Below are positions 1 through 10,917 of a stretch of DNA of 64,000 nt, one piece after another; positions within the stretch are counted from its first letter, which is position 1, and the number at the start of each line of letters is the position of its first letter. The translations under genes and the position numbers were made by a program. The DNA comes from CAWBFD01 sp963788115 (GTDB lineage Bacteria > Actinomycetota > Thermoleophilia > Solirubrobacterales > 70-9). The notes beneath the pieces were generated by a model. That model ran no database searches. It saw only the letters and a program-made list of their open reading frames with translations, and was not told the DNA's origin. Location: assembly GCA_963788115.1 (NCBI GenBank), contig CAWBFD010000002.1, forward strand, positions 963,110 to 1,027,109, written 5' to 3'.

Positions 1-3000
1 GAGTCGAGCTACACCGGGGGCGCCGACGGGGCCGATCACCCCACGGCCTGGTGTCACGAGTACGACGGCGGACGCTCCTGGTACACGGGCGGCGGTCACA
101 CCGAGGAGTCCTACGAGGAGCCGCTCTTCCGCGACCACATCCTCGGCGGGATCGAATGGGCGGCCGGCTTGGCCGACGGCGAGTGCGGCGGCACCGTCTG
201 GGACAACTTCGAGCGGATCACGCTGGCCAAGGGCGTCGCGGAGGCGGGCGAGCCGATCGGCCTCGCGGTGCTCCCCGACCGCAGCGTGCTGCACACCTCG
301 CGGGACGGGACCGTCTACCACACCGACGCCGAGGGCAACACCGAGGTCGCCGCCGACATCCCCGTCTACAGCCACGACGAGGACGGCCTCCAGGCGATCA
401 CGATCGACCCCGGATTCGCGAGCAACCACTGGGTCTACGTCTATTACGCCCCGCCGCTCGACACCCCGCCCGGCGACGCGCCGTTCAACGGCGCCCCCGC
501 CGACTTCGCCCCGTACGACGGCGTCAACCACCTCGCCCGCTTCGAGTGGGACCCCCTGACGGAGGAGCTCGACCTCTCGACCGAGCAGGTGCTGCTCGAG
601 GTCGATCAGGACCGGGGGATCTGCTGTCACAACGGAGGTGACTTCGCCTGGGACGCGGCCGGCAACCTCTATCTCTCCACGGGCGACGACACCAACCCGT
701 TCGAGTCCCAGGGGTTCGCGCCGATCGACGAGCGCGCGACGCGCAACCCGGCCTTCGACGCCCAGCGGAGCGCGGCGAACACCAACGACCTGCGCGGCAA
801 GATCCTGCGGATCAAGCCGGACCCGGCGAGCCCCACCTACACGATCCCTGCCGGCAACCTGTTCGCGCCCGGGACCCCCGGGACCCGGCCGGAGATCTAC
901 GCGATGGGGTTCCGCAATCCCTTCCGGATCGGGATCGACCCCGCCACGGGCCTGCTCTACGTGGGTGACTACGGCCCCGACGCCGGCGCGCCGGACCCAC
1001 TCCGCGGCCCGGGCGGTCAGGTCGAGTTCAACGTGATCCGCGATCCGGGGTTCTACGGCTGGCCGTACTGCCACGGCGACAACGACCCGTACCGCGACTA
1101 CGACTTCGCCACCGGCGTCTCCGGGCCCGCGTTCAACTGCTCGGCGCCGGTGAACGCCTCGCCGCAACAACACCGGAGTCCAGACCCTGCCCGCGCCCGT
1201 GGTCATGCCCGACATCTGGTACGGCAACGGCGGTCCCTGGGAGGCGGAGATGCAGCCGGGCGGCTCGGAGTCGCCGATGGCGGGGCCGGTCTACCGGTAC
1301 GACCCCGCGAACCCGTCGCAGACGAAGTTCCCCGCGTACTACGACGGCCACTGGTTCCCCGCCGAGTGGGGGAGGGGCTGGATCAAGGAGACGGCGCTCG
1401 ATGCGACCGGTGCCCCGCTCGAGGTCAGCCCGTTCCTCGACGACCCTGCCTTCCAGTGGACCCGGCCGATGGACATGGAGTTCGGGCCCGACGGCGCCCT
1501 CTACGTGCTCGACTACGGCGGCGGCTTCTTCGGCGGCGACGCCAACTCGGCCCTCTACCGGGTCGACTACGTGCAGGGCCGTCGCTCGCCGATCGCGGTG
1601 GCAGCGGCCGATCAGACCTCGACCTCCGAGAGCACGCTCACCGTGCAGTTCTCGAGCGAGGGGTCCCATGACCCCGACGGCGGTCCGATCACCTACGAAT
1701 GGGACTTCGGCGACGGCTCGCCGACCACCGACGAGCCGAACCCGACCCACACGTACACGGCGGTCGGCACCTACACCGCGACCCTGACCGTCACCGACGA
1801 GAACGCGCAGACGGGTACCGCCGACGTGCGCATCGTGGTCGGCAACGCCGAGCCCGAGCTCGCCGTCGACGCCCCGCTCGAGGGCGGCTTCTTCGACTTC
1901 GGCGACACCGTCGGCTTCGACGTCACCGTCACCGACGCCGAGGACGGGACGATCTCCGAGGGCAGCCCGGACTGCCCGCGGATCGAGGTCGAGTACGTGC
2001 TCGGGCACGACGAGCACGGACACCCGCTGTCGGAGACGACCGGCTGCGCCGGCGTGATCCAGACCACGGGGGAGAGCGGCCATGGCGCCGACGCCAACGT
2101 GTTCGGGGTGATCGCCGCCGGCTACACGGACCAGGGCGGCCAGCCCGGGGCCGGGCCGCTGTCGGCGAGCGAGGAGGTCGTGATCTGGCCGAAGCTGCTC
2201 CAGGCCGAGCACTTCACCGACATGCGCGGGATCCAGACCGTGGCCCAGGCGAACGCCGGCGGGGGCGAGCGGGTCGGGTACACCGACAACCCCAACAACG
2301 AGGACGGTGGGGTCAACTACATCGCCTGGGACCCCGTGAACCTGGCGAACATCGACTCGCTCACAATCACTGCGTCCTCGGGCGCCTCTGGCGGCCCGAT
2401 CCAGGTCCGCCTCGACAACCCGGAGAGCGGCCCGCTGCTCGGCACGGTGAACGTGCCGAACACGGGCAGCTTCGACAACCAGCAGGCGTTCGGCCTCGAC
2501 ATCACCGACCCGGGCGGGACCCACAAGCTGTTCCTGGTTTTCCCAACGGGCGGGCTCGACGTCGACCAGATCCGCTTCAACGGCAGGGGCATCTCCGAGA
2601 ATGCGCAGCCACAGGTGTCGGTGTCGGCGGACCCGACCGAGGGCGGGGTGCCGCTGGTGGTCGACTTCACCAGCGAGGCATCCGACCCCGAGGGCGGCGA
2701 GCTCGACTACGCCTGGGACTTCGGCGACGGCGCCACCTCCACCGAGCCGAACCCGACCCACACCTACGCCGCGCCCGGCATCTACGAGGCCGAGCTGACC
2801 GTGACCGACGAGGGCGGGCTCACCGCCTCCGACTCGGTCTCGATCGAGGCGACCGACTGCCCGGCCGAGCCCCCGGACCCGAGCGACGAGTTCGACGGGA
2901 CCGAGCTGAACGAGTGCCGCTGGTCGGAGATCGTGCGCGAGAGCCCCAGCGGCTACTCGGTCGGTGGCGGGGCGCTCGCGATCGACACCGGCAATGGCAC

Positions 3001-5365
3001 CGACATGTACGGCGGCAACACCAACGCCGAGAACCTGATCTTCCAACCCGCGCCCGAGGGTGGCTGGGAGGCGACCACGAAGGTGACGCTGCCGTTCACC
3101 GGCAAGGACTACGAGCAGGCCAGCCTCATGGTCTACGGCGACGACGACAACTTCGTCAAGCTCTCGTTCATCAAGGTGCCCGGCGGGCGCAACCTGGAGT
3201 TCATCCTCCAGGACGAGGGCAACCCGATCGACGGGGGCGCGGTGGACCGCACCCCGATGCTCGACGCGAACTTCCCCAACACGGTCTGGCTGCGGGTGCG
3301 CAGCGACGGCGACTTCCTCACCGCCTCCTACTCGGCCAACGGCACCGACTTCACCCCGTTCGGCCGCGCCCGGGCGCTGTCGGCGCTGGGGCCGGAGCCG
3401 AACGTCGGGGTCGCCGCGTTCAACGGCAACGGGTCGGGCAACGAGGCGGCGTTCGACTTCTTCCACCTCGAGCCCGTCGACGTGGAGCCGACCTGCACGG
3501 AGCCGGAGCAGCCTGATCCCGGCTACACGATGCTGTTCGACGGGACCGAGGCCAGCTTCGGGGAGTGGGAGATGGCCGGGCCGGGCGGGTTCACGCTGAC
3601 ACCGCAGTGCACGCTGGAGTCGTTCGGCGGGCTCGGGATGCTCTACCACCCGCAGAGCTATGACTCGCCGGTCACCTTCCGGCTGGAGTGGATGATGCCC
3701 GGCGACGACAACTCCGGTCTCTTCGTCGGCAACTGGGAGCCCGACCCCAACTATCCGGCTGGCCCGCAATGGGACGCGGTCGACCACGGGTACGAGATCC
3801 AGATCGACGCCACCGACGACGCCGACTCGACGACCGGCGCGATCTACAACTTCCAGGCTCCCAACCAGGCCCTTCGCGACGAGGCCCTGAACCCGCCCGG
3901 GGAGTGGAACACCTACGAGATCACGGTCGACGATCCGACGATCACGGTCCGCCTCAACGGCGCCGTGATCAACCAGTTCACCTCCACCGATCCGGCCCGC
4001 GACCTGTCGGCGTCGAAGCTCGGGATCCAGAACCACGGCACGGGCGACGAGGTCTACTTCCGCCGGATCCAGGTCAAGCCGCACCCGCCCGAGCCGGCCT
4101 GCGACGACCCGGATCCGCCGCCGGCCGCGAACGACGACTTCAACGGGACCCCACTCGACGCATGCCGCTGGAACCGGATCGTGCGCTATGACGCCGGCGG
4201 CCTCGACCTCTCCGGCGGGGCCCTCAACCTCGAGACCTCGTACGCGGACATCTACGGCGCCGGCGACTCGGGCGTCTCGAACATGGTTCTGCAGGAGGCC
4301 CCCGACGGCGACTGGACCGCCGAGACCAAGGTGACCATTCCGCTGGTCAAGTGCTGTCAGCAGGCCGGGCTGATCGCGTACCTCGACGACGACAACTACG
4401 TCAAGTGGGACGTGATCGCGGACGAGGGGATGGGGCAGGCGCGCTTCGAGCTGCGCAGCGAGATCGGCGACGTCGTCCAGCAACCGCAGACGAACGAGTG
4501 GCTCGACTATCCGGAGGACGACACCTACTGGCTGCGGCTCTCCCGGGCCGGTAACACGTACTCCGCCGCCTACAGCCTCGACGGAGAGACCTGGACCGAG
4601 TTCGCGGACGAGGTTCAGAATCCCGCGATCGCCGACGGGGCCGCGGTGGGCCCGTTCGCGCTCGGCATCTTCCAGGACGCTCCGATCTGGGCCTCGTTCG
4701 ACTCGTTCACGCTCGACACCGGCGAGGAGCCCGACACCGAGCCGCCGACGACGACGGCGACGCTCGACCCGCCGGAGCCCGACGGTGAGGGTGGTGCCTA
4801 CGCGTCGCCGGTCGAGGTGACGCTCACAGCCGATGACGGTGCGGGCGGCTCGGGCGTCGACCTGACCGAGTACGCGATCGACGGCGCCGCCTTCCAGGAA
4901 TACACGGCTTCGTTCGTGGTCTCGGCGCCGGGCGAGCACACGGTCGAGTTCCGCTCGACCGACGTCGCCGGCAATGTCGAGGGGACGAAGTCGGTGAGCT
5001 TCACGATCCAGGAGGAGGAGCCGGAGCCATCGGTGAGGATCGACGAGGTGCCGAACCGCGTGACCCTGGCGTCGTTCATCCGCAACGGGATCCGGGTCGG
5101 CGCCGCCTGTGAGGGGGTCGATCGCGGGACGATGAAGATCACGGCAAACCGCAGGCCGCGAGGCATGAGCACCAAGCAGCTCGCCGAGGACGACGTGCGC
5201 TGCGGTGCCGGCGGGCGGCTTACCGCCCGCCTCACGCCGAGGGGCAAGGTGAAGCACGACCTCAAGGAGGTCCGCGGGGGGATCCAGGCCACGATCACGC
5301 TGCGGATGTCGGGGGACGACGGCGGCGCCCGTGACACCCGGGGGCTGACGCTGCGGCGGGACTAA
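1..5365 (+). CDS. 5'-truncated giant secreted ThuA / glucose-sorbosone dehydrogenase / PKD / CBM protein, with a frameshift
   Basis: The gene is open at the window edge. Frame 1 begins with the end of a ThuA-like domain (motif WCHEYDGGRSWYTGGGH), then a GSDH-type beta-propeller from about nt 180. At nt 1165 one extra C breaks the frame: frame 1 reads APVNASP, and the expected continuation NNTGVQTLP starts at 1166 in frame 2 and stays open to a TAA at 5363. Later domains by nt: propeller end to about 1600; PKD (WDFGDGSPTT) 1600-1840; CBM6-like lectin 2190-2590; PKD (WDFGDGATST) 2610-2860; concanavalin-like 2880-3480; DUF1080/3-keto-glycoside hydrolase-like 3520-4080; second concanavalin-like copy 4130-4720; Ig-like stress domain 4740-5015; basic C-terminal tail. 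The family oxidises or processes sugars extracellularly; the substrate is unknown. The frameshift is probably a sequence error because reading-frame quality is unchanged on both sides. Confidence 0.85.
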
Positions 5366-5402
5366 CAAGGATGGCCACCGGGTACGTTCATGTATCCGGG
5401 AG

Positions 5403-7664
5403 ATGGGGATCAGGGGACGTCGAATCGGGACACTCGGGCTGGCGGCTCTGGCCGCGTTCGCGTTGCCGGCAATGGCGGCGGCCGATTCGCTCTACTCCGG
5501 CTCGGCGCCGCGCCCGGGCCCGGACGTGCTCTACCGCAAACCGGTCACCGCGCCGCAGCTCCAGAACGCCTCGCTCTTCGATGCGAGGCCGATCCTGATC
5601 TCGGGGACGAGCGCCTACCGCCAGGGCGAGTTCCTCTACCAGGACTTCATCTACGACGATCACGGGGCGCAGGCGAGCTCGCGGGCGCCGAACGATCCGC
5701 GGTCCGGCACCGACGGGTTCTCGGCGCCGAACGGGACCTACATCTACCCCACGGATCCCGCCTACGCGGGCAACGCCGCCGACCTGGTCGAGCTGCGGGT
5801 GAAGCCGCGGCCGAGCGCGACGGCCTTCCGGATCACCCTGAACACGCTCACCGACCCCGAGTTGGTCGGGATCACGATCGCGATCGGCGGAGACCCGGGC
5901 GCGCCGGTGCCATTCCCGCACGGCGCCAACGCCCAAGCCCCCGCCGAGTACTTCCTCACCGTTCACGGGGATGAGGCCGAGCTGCTGCCTGCCGCCGGCG
6001 GCGCCCCGGTGACGCCGGCGCCGAGCGTGACCGTCTCCCTGGTGCGGAACCAGTTCACAGTGACGGTCCTGCACCAGGCGTGGGATCCGGGTACCGACAC
6101 CGTCCGGCTGGCGGCCGGCGTGGGCCTGTGGGACCCCGCGGCCGGCGAGTACCGGGTCCCGGGTGCGGCGGCCACCGCCACCACGCCGGGGGGCGCCGCC
6201 GGGATCACCGACCCGACCGCGTTCTTCAACGTCGCGTTCCGCTTCCAGGAGCCGTGGCCCGACATCGCTGACACGGCGAGCGCCCTGACCGACCCGGCCT
6301 GGTGGCGCGACCGCGCCCAGGGCGAGGCCCTGGCGTCGGGCCCCGCGCCGAACGCTGGCGACCTCACGCCGTTCCACGCCGACGTCGATTTCGCCAAGCT
6401 CGCGTCGGGCGAACGCGACGACATGCTCGATCAGCCGACCGGGGTGCCCACGAGCGGGCCGATGAACCGGATCCTCTCGACGAGGTTCGACACCGGCGAG
6501 GGCACCGACTTCTCGGGCTCATGCACGCGACCACCCAGCGATTGCGTCGGCCACTACATCGGCCGCCTGCAGCCGTACGCGATCTACGTCCCCGAGGGGC
6601 CGGAGCCGCCCCGTGGCTACGGCCTCACCCTGCTCCTGCACTCGCTCCAGGCGGGCTACAACCAGTTCTCGAACGGCCGCAACCAAGCGCAGCTCGGGGA
6701 GCGGGGGCCGGGCTCGATCGTGATCACCCCCGAGGCCCGAGGCCCCGACGGCTGGTACTTCGGCCACACCGGCGCCGACGTGTTCGAGGCCTGGGCGGAC
6801 GTCGCTCGCCGTTACCCGCTCGACCCCGGCTGGACCGCGATCTCCGGGTACTCGATGGGGGGCTACGGCACCTACAAGCTCGCCACCCAGTACCCCGACC
6901 TGTTCGCCCGCGCCAACCCCGTCGTCGGGCCGCCCGGCCTCGGGATCTGGGCCCCGCCCGGCCCCCCGATCCCTGGGGGGCCGGCGTCGAGCACCAATCG
7001 GATGCTGGCCTCGGTCCGGCAAGTCCCGTTCCTCATCTGGGCGGCGCAGAACGACACCCTGGTGCCGGTTTCGGGCACCACCGCCCAGGCGGAGACCCTC
7101 GACGAGTTGGGCTACCGCTACACCTTCGACCTGTTCAGCTCGATCGGCCACCTCGAGCTCGCGGCGAACGACCAGTACGCGCCCGCGGCGGACTTCCTCG
7201 GCACCGCCCGCGTCACCCGCAATCCCGCGCACGTCTCATACGTCGTGAACCCGAAGATGAGCTTCCGCGGCGTCGGTACCGTTGCCGACCATGCCTACTG
7301 GCTCTCGGGCATGCGCCTACGACGGACCTCGGGCGCGGCGCCGTTGGGAACGGTCGATGCGTTCTCGGATGGGTTCCGCGTCGGCGATCCCAGGCCGCTG
7401 CCGACGAGCACCGAGCCGGGGACGCTCGCGGGCGGAAACCTCGGCCCCCTCGCGTACACCGAGACCGCGCAGGACTGGGGCCTGCCCGGCCCCGTCCGGC
7501 GGCCGCGTAACCGCCTGACGCTGGAGGCGAGCAACCTGAAGCAGGTCACCGTGCACGTGAAGCGGGCGAGGCTCTCCTGTCGGCGGCTGAAGCTCCGGGT
7601 GAACACCGACGGCCCGCTGACGGTGCGGCTGGCAGGGTGCGGTCGAACCGTGCGGTTCCGGTAA
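5403..7664 (+). CDS. secreted alpha/beta hydrolase (prolyl oligopeptidase/esterase-like)
   Basis: A 753-aa protein with a twin-arginine-like N-terminus (RGRRIG) and a hydrophobic signal segment ending in AMAAAD, so it is exported. Residues about 30-330 form a beta-rich region of the kind that binds carbohydrate or precedes a catalytic domain. The C-terminal half is an alpha/beta hydrolase: oxyanion region LTLLLHS, nucleophile elbow GYSMGG with Ser484, acid candidate in WAAQNDTLVP and His in SSIGHLEL. A C-terminal beta tail (about 680-753) resembles the tail of the preceding gene. It starts 37 nt after that gene and may be co-transcribed with it. The substrate (ester, peptide or glycan ester) cannot be read from sequence. 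Confidence 0.8.
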   Translation: MGIRGRRIGTLGLAALAAFALPAMAAADSLYSGSAPRPGPDVLYRKPVTAPQLQNASLFDARPILISGTSAYRQGEFLYQDFIYDDHGAQASSRAPNDPRSGTDGFSAPNGTYIYPTDPAYAGNAADLVELRVKPRPSATAFRITLNTLTDPELVGITIAIGGDPGAPVPFPHGANAQAPAEYFLTVHGDEAELLPAAGGAPVTPAPSVTVSLVRNQFTVTVLHQAWDPGTDTVRLAAGVGLWDPAAGEYRVPGAAATATTPGGAAGITDPTAFFNVAFRFQEPWPDIADTASALTDPAWWRDRAQGEALASGPAPNAGDLTPFHADVDFAKLASGERDDMLDQPTGVPTSGPMNRILSTRFDTGEGTDFSGSCTRPPSDCVGHYIGRLQPYAIYVPEGPEPPRGYGLTLLLHSLQAGYNQFSNGRNQAQLGERGPGSIVITPEARGPDGWYFGHTGADVFEAWADVARRYPLDPGWTAISGYSMGGYGTYKLATQYPDLFARANPVVGPPGLGIWAPPGPPIPGGPASSTNRMLASVRQVPFLIWAAQNDTLVPVSGTTAQAETLDELGYRYTFDLFSSIGHLELAANDQYAPAADFLGTARVTRNPAHVSYVVNPKMSFRGVGTVADHAYWLSGMRLRRTSGAAPLGTVDAFSDGFRVGDPRPLPTSTEPGTLAGGNLGPLAYTETAQDWGLPGPVRRPRNRLTLEASNLKQVTVHVKRARLSCRRLKLRVNTDGPLTVRLAGCGRTVRFR

Positions 7665-7728
7665 GGCCCGGGCCCAATGGTTTACCTCAATTCGGATTCG
7701 GGTAAGTCCGCGCCATAGGCGGAAAACT

Positions 7729-7749
7729 CGATTCCGTTGTGCGGAATCG
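7729..7749. repeat. perfect 8-bp inverted repeat upstream of the ThuA gene
   Basis: CGATTCCG and CGGAATCG are exact reverse complements separated by TTGTG. The repeat lies 22 nt before the ThuA start and could be an operator or an mRNA hairpin close to the ribosome binding site. There is no T-run, so it does not look like a terminator. Confidence 0.45.
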
Positions 7750-7771
7750 GGCCTTTGAAGACGGAGGAGAT

Positions 7772-8689
7772 ATGCGTAAGGGATTGGCGTTGGCCATGTC
7801 GCTGTTCGTCACCAGCCTGTTCGTGGCGACGGCGAGTCTCGGTCAGACGGGGGAGCAGCCTGAAATCAACAATGGGCCAAAGTTCAAGGCGCTCGTCTAC
7901 CACGAGACCACCGGCTTCCGGCATGCCTCCATCCCCTACGCGATCGAGCAACTCGAGGCCTACGGCGACGCGAACGGCTTCGAGGTAACCGCCGACCAGA
8001 CGTCTGACCAATTCACCGACGAGGGTTTGGCGAAGTACGACGTCGTGGTCTGGCTCAGCACCGTCGGCGGTGTCCGCGGGGACCCGCCGCTGCTCACCGA
8101 CGCGGAGTGGGCCGCGTTCCAGCGCTACATCCAGGGGGGCGGGGGCTACGCCGGGATCCACGCGGGATCCGACTGCTGTGACGAGTCGGAGTGGTACGGC
8201 GAGCTGCTCGGAAACCAGGCTCGATTCGACAGCCACCCGGGCGGGTTGGGCGGCTCACCGGGCTGCATCGGCGACCGGCCGGGCGACCCGAACGTAGTGG
8301 GCCACACCGGCTCGTGCTTCCAGGCTGTCGTCGAGACCGAGGACGGCAAGCATCCCAGCACCCGCCACCTCCCGGCCCGCTGGGAGATCTCCGACGAGCT
8401 CTACAACTTCAAGGCGAACCCGCGCAGCACGGTCCATGTGCTCCAGACGCTCGACGAGAGCTCGTACGACTTCCAGCCCCACCCATTCATCAGGAACTGG
8501 GGCAACCTGATGGGCGAGGATCACCCGATCACCTGGTGCCAGCTGTATGACGGCGGCCGGGTCTGGTACACGGGCCTCGGCCACGACGCGAACATCTACG
8601 CCAACCACGACTCGATGGCGATGATCGTCAAGGGCATCAAGTGGGCGGCGGGCAAGTGGGGCCTCAGGGGCTGCGACCAGGAAGGCTGA
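7772..8689 (+). CDS. ThuA-like domain protein (trehalose-utilisation family), secreted
   Basis: The ATG at 7772 is preceded by a strong GGAGGAG ribosome site; an in-frame ATG at 7739 has none. The 305-aa product has a signal peptide (about residues 1-27) and then a single ThuA domain, a class I glutamine-amidotransferase-like fold: KALVYHETTGFRHASIP near the N-terminus, DVVVWLST, GGGGYAGIHAGSD at the nucleophile-elbow position, and HPITWCQLYDGGRVWYTGLGHD near the end. The last motif is closely similar to the ThuA tail of the giant protein at the left edge, so the two are paralogues. ThuA proteins are linked to disaccharide use, probably 3-keto-sugar chemistry, but the reaction here is inferred only from family and context. 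Confidence 0.85.
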   Translation: MRKGLALAMSLFVTSLFVATASLGQTGEQPEINNGPKFKALVYHETTGFRHASIPYAIEQLEAYGDANGFEVTADQTSDQFTDEGLAKYDVVVWLSTVGGVRGDPPLLTDAEWAAFQRYIQGGGGYAGIHAGSDCCDESEWYGELLGNQARFDSHPGGLGGSPGCIGDRPGDPNVVGHTGSCFQAVVETEDGKHPSTRHLPARWEISDELYNFKANPRSTVHVLQTLDESSYDFQPHPFIRNWGNLMGEDHPITWCQLYDGGRVWYTGLGHDANIYANHDSMAMIVKGIKWAAGKWGLRGCDQEG

Positions 8690-8798
8690 GCGACGGAGTG
8701 ACGTACCGAACGGACACGGCTTCCGCCCGCGCGTTCCTTGGATAGCTCGTTCCGCTTCCTTAGCACCTCCCCGATTCGGCTAGCCTCCCGCCCCGGCG

Positions 8799-9260
8799 AT
8801 GGACTTCGTGATCGCAGGGTTTCAGGGGCTCGGGATCGCCCTCGCGCTGGGGATTCTCTGCGGCGCCGTGGGCTGGTATGGCGTGCCGGGGAACCTGCTT
8901 GCGGCGCTTGCCGCGATCGCCGGGGGCTGGCTGTTCGGCTTCTCGCTCACCGAGGACTTCGGTGTCGCCGAGGTCGCCGACGATGACCATCCCGCCTGGC
9001 CGGGCTGGCTCGCCGGAGCCGCGTTCGCCCTCCTCGCCTATTTCGTCTGGCGCGAGGTATCGGCCGGCGCCCAGGCCCGCGCCGAATCGACCGGCTTCAT
9101 TCCGGTCTACATCACCGTCTTCGCGCTCATCCTCGGCGTCCTGGCACTCCTGGTCCCGCTTGCCGCCGGAATCATCGGCCTCGTCGCGACCGCGTGGCTC
9201 GCGCTCCAACGGCGCCGCCGCGGCGGCGAGAAGTACGCGGGTCTCAGGGTGCTGCGCTGA
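8799..9260 (+). CDS. small integral membrane protein, unknown function
   Basis: A 153-aa protein with about five hydrophobic segments (for example LGIALALGILCGAVG, LLAALAAIAGGWLFGFS, LAGAAFALLAYFVW, VFALILGVLALLVPLAAG). An acidic loop (EVADDDH) sits between segments and the C-terminus is positively charged (RRRRGG). No catalytic motif is visible and I do not recognise the family. It precedes the phosphodiesterase gene by 37 nt in the same direction and may share its transcript. Confidence 0.6.
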   Translation: MDFVIAGFQGLGIALALGILCGAVGWYGVPGNLLAALAAIAGGWLFGFSLTEDFGVAEVADDDHPAWPGWLAGAAFALLAYFVWREVSAGAQARAESTGFIPVYITVFALILGVLALLVPLAAGIIGLVATAWLALQRRRRGGEKYAGLRVLR

Positions 9261-9297
9261 TCCCGCCCGCTTTGGGTCCTCTCGCTAGCCTGCGCTG

Positions 9298-10917
9298 GTG
9301 TCGCGAAAGCTCTGCCTGATCGTCGTCGACGCGCTCCGCACGGACATGCTGGAGCACGCCGTCGCCCAGGGGAACGCGCCCAACTTTGCCGCCCTCCTGG
9401 AGCGGGGGGCGCTGGTTCCGGACTGCGTCTCCTCGTTCCCCACGGTGACCCCGGTCTGCTGCTCGGAGATCGTCACCGGCGAGCCGCCGGGCCCGATGGG
9501 CACCGTCCCCACCGGCGGGCACTGGATCGCGGGCATGAACTGGTTCCACCGGCTGGAGCGCCGCTACGTCGAGTACGGGAACTCGTTCGAGGCCACGCGC
9601 GCCTTCGGCCTCTTCCGCACCCTCTACGACATCGTCTACAACATGAACATGGGCCACCTCTCCCCGGAGGTGGACACGATCTTCGAGCGGCTTGCCGATG
9701 CCGGGGTGCGAAGCGCCTGCACCCCGTTCCTGATCTATCGCGGGCGCACCCGGCACGAGCTGAGCCTCGAGGGCCTGATGCGCCAGTTCGCGGTGGCCAC
9801 CAATTTCCGCCACGCGACCTGGGGCCCCGACGAGCTGTTCTGGGGCGAGCTGTACGCGAGCCGGAAGGTGCCGTGCAAGCCCACGCTCGCGCGCCCCGGC
9901 ACCCGCGACGAGTACTCGGCCTGCTGCGGGCGCGAGCTGCTCCGCGACGACCTCTACGACTTCCTCCTGTTCAGCCTCCCGGACAACGACTACTTCGCCC
10001 ACCGATACGGCCCGGAGCGGATGCCCGAGTCGATCGCCCACGCCGATCGCTGCTTCGGCGAGCTGGTCGAGGAGGCGGGCGGGATCGACGCCTTCCTCGA
10101 CCTCCATGCGGTGATCCTGATGGCCGATCACGGCCAGAGCGCGGTCGAGCATGAGCTCGATCTGCAGGAGGCCCTCGGCACGGAGTGGCACGTGATGCGC
10201 CCGAACGACCCGGACCCGGCCCGTGCCGAGCTTGCGGTGTCGCCCACGGCCCGCGCCGTCGCCGTCTACGTGCTGTCCGAGGGTCGCAGACGGCTGCGGG
10301 CTCACGCCGACGTCCGCGCTCGCCTTCACGGGACGGACGGCGTCGATCTGGTCGCGTGGCTCGCGGGCCCCGACGGGGAGCCCCTGGAGCGGGAGACGGT
10401 CGGGCTCGCATCACTGGAGGGGGTGGAGGCGGTCGTTGAGAGCCGGACGGCCGGCGCCGGCGCGCCCGCCGAGCTTCGATTTCGCCCCGGATCGGGGGTG
10501 GCGGACCAGCGTGGAGCGAGCTGGGAGATCGAGGGCGATCGCGCGGTGCTGGCGCTCGACCAGGCCGAGGGCGTGCTCTCCAGCCAGATCTATCCGGACC
10601 CGCTCGGCCGGCTCTGGTCGGCGCTCGCCTCGCCCTTCGCCGGCGACGTGCTCGCCTCGCTCGAGCCGGGCTGGGAGACGGTCGACTGGGGCGGGATGAG
10701 CCACATGGGCGGCGGCAGCCACGGTTCGCTCGAGACGGGCGACTCGCTGGTTCCCCTGCTCACGGTCGGGCTCGAGCCGGGGGTCGAGGCAACCCGCGAG
10801 CAGTGGAAGATCTGCGACGTGGCGGGACTCGTGCTCTCACACTTCGGCATCGGCGACGGACCGGTGGTGCGAGCGAGCCGTGACCGGGTAGCAGCGGAGG
10901 CGAAGGCAACCGGATGA
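9298..10917 (+). CDS. alkaline-phosphatase-superfamily phosphodiesterase/nucleotide pyrophosphatase
   Basis: A 539-aa protein with a GTG start at 9298. It begins directly with the metal-binding strand CLIVVDALRTDML, followed by the nucleophile region SSFPTVTPVCCSEIVTG (Thr/Ser nucleophile position). Second-metal motifs follow: SLPDNDYFAHRYGP and AVILMADHGQS, and a final His in HMGGGSHGS. There is no signal peptide, so it is probably cytoplasmic, unlike secreted members. It overlaps the GtrA gene by 4 nt (ATGA), indicating translational coupling with an envelope-polysaccharide gene. A role in processing a phospho-glycolipid or nucleotide sugar is possible but unproven. Confidence 0.82.
   Translation: MSRKLCLIVVDALRTDMLEHAVAQGNAPNFAALLERGALVPDCVSSFPTVTPVCCSEIVTGEPPGPMGTVPTGGHWIAGMNWFHRLERRYVEYGNSFEATRAFGLFRTLYDIVYNMNMGHLSPEVDTIFERLADAGVRSACTPFLIYRGRTRHELSLEGLMRQFAVATNFRHATWGPDELFWGELYASRKVPCKPTLARPGTRDEYSACCGRELLRDDLYDFLLFSLPDNDYFAHRYGPERMPESIAHADRCFGELVEEAGGIDAFLDLHAVILMADHGQSAVEHELDLQEALGTEWHVMRPNDPDPARAELAVSPTARAVAVYVLSEGRRRLRAHADVRARLHGTDGVDLVAWLAGPDGEPLERETVGLASLEGVEAVVESRTAGAGAPAELRFRPGSGVADQRGASWEIEGDRAVLALDQAEGVLSSQIYPDPLGRLWSALASPFAGDVLASLEPGWETVDWGGMSHMGGGSHGSLETGDSLVPLLTVGLEPGVEATREQWKICDVAGLVLSHFGIGDGPVVRASRDRVAAEAKATG

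Noticed and set aside
1133..5368. A 1411-aa open frame on the minus strand opposite the GSDH-PKD gene
   Set aside because: Arg/Val/Leu/Gly-rich composition without any domain, while the plus strand encodes clear PKD, CBM and DUF1080 modules. Long antisense frames are a normal by-product of high GC.
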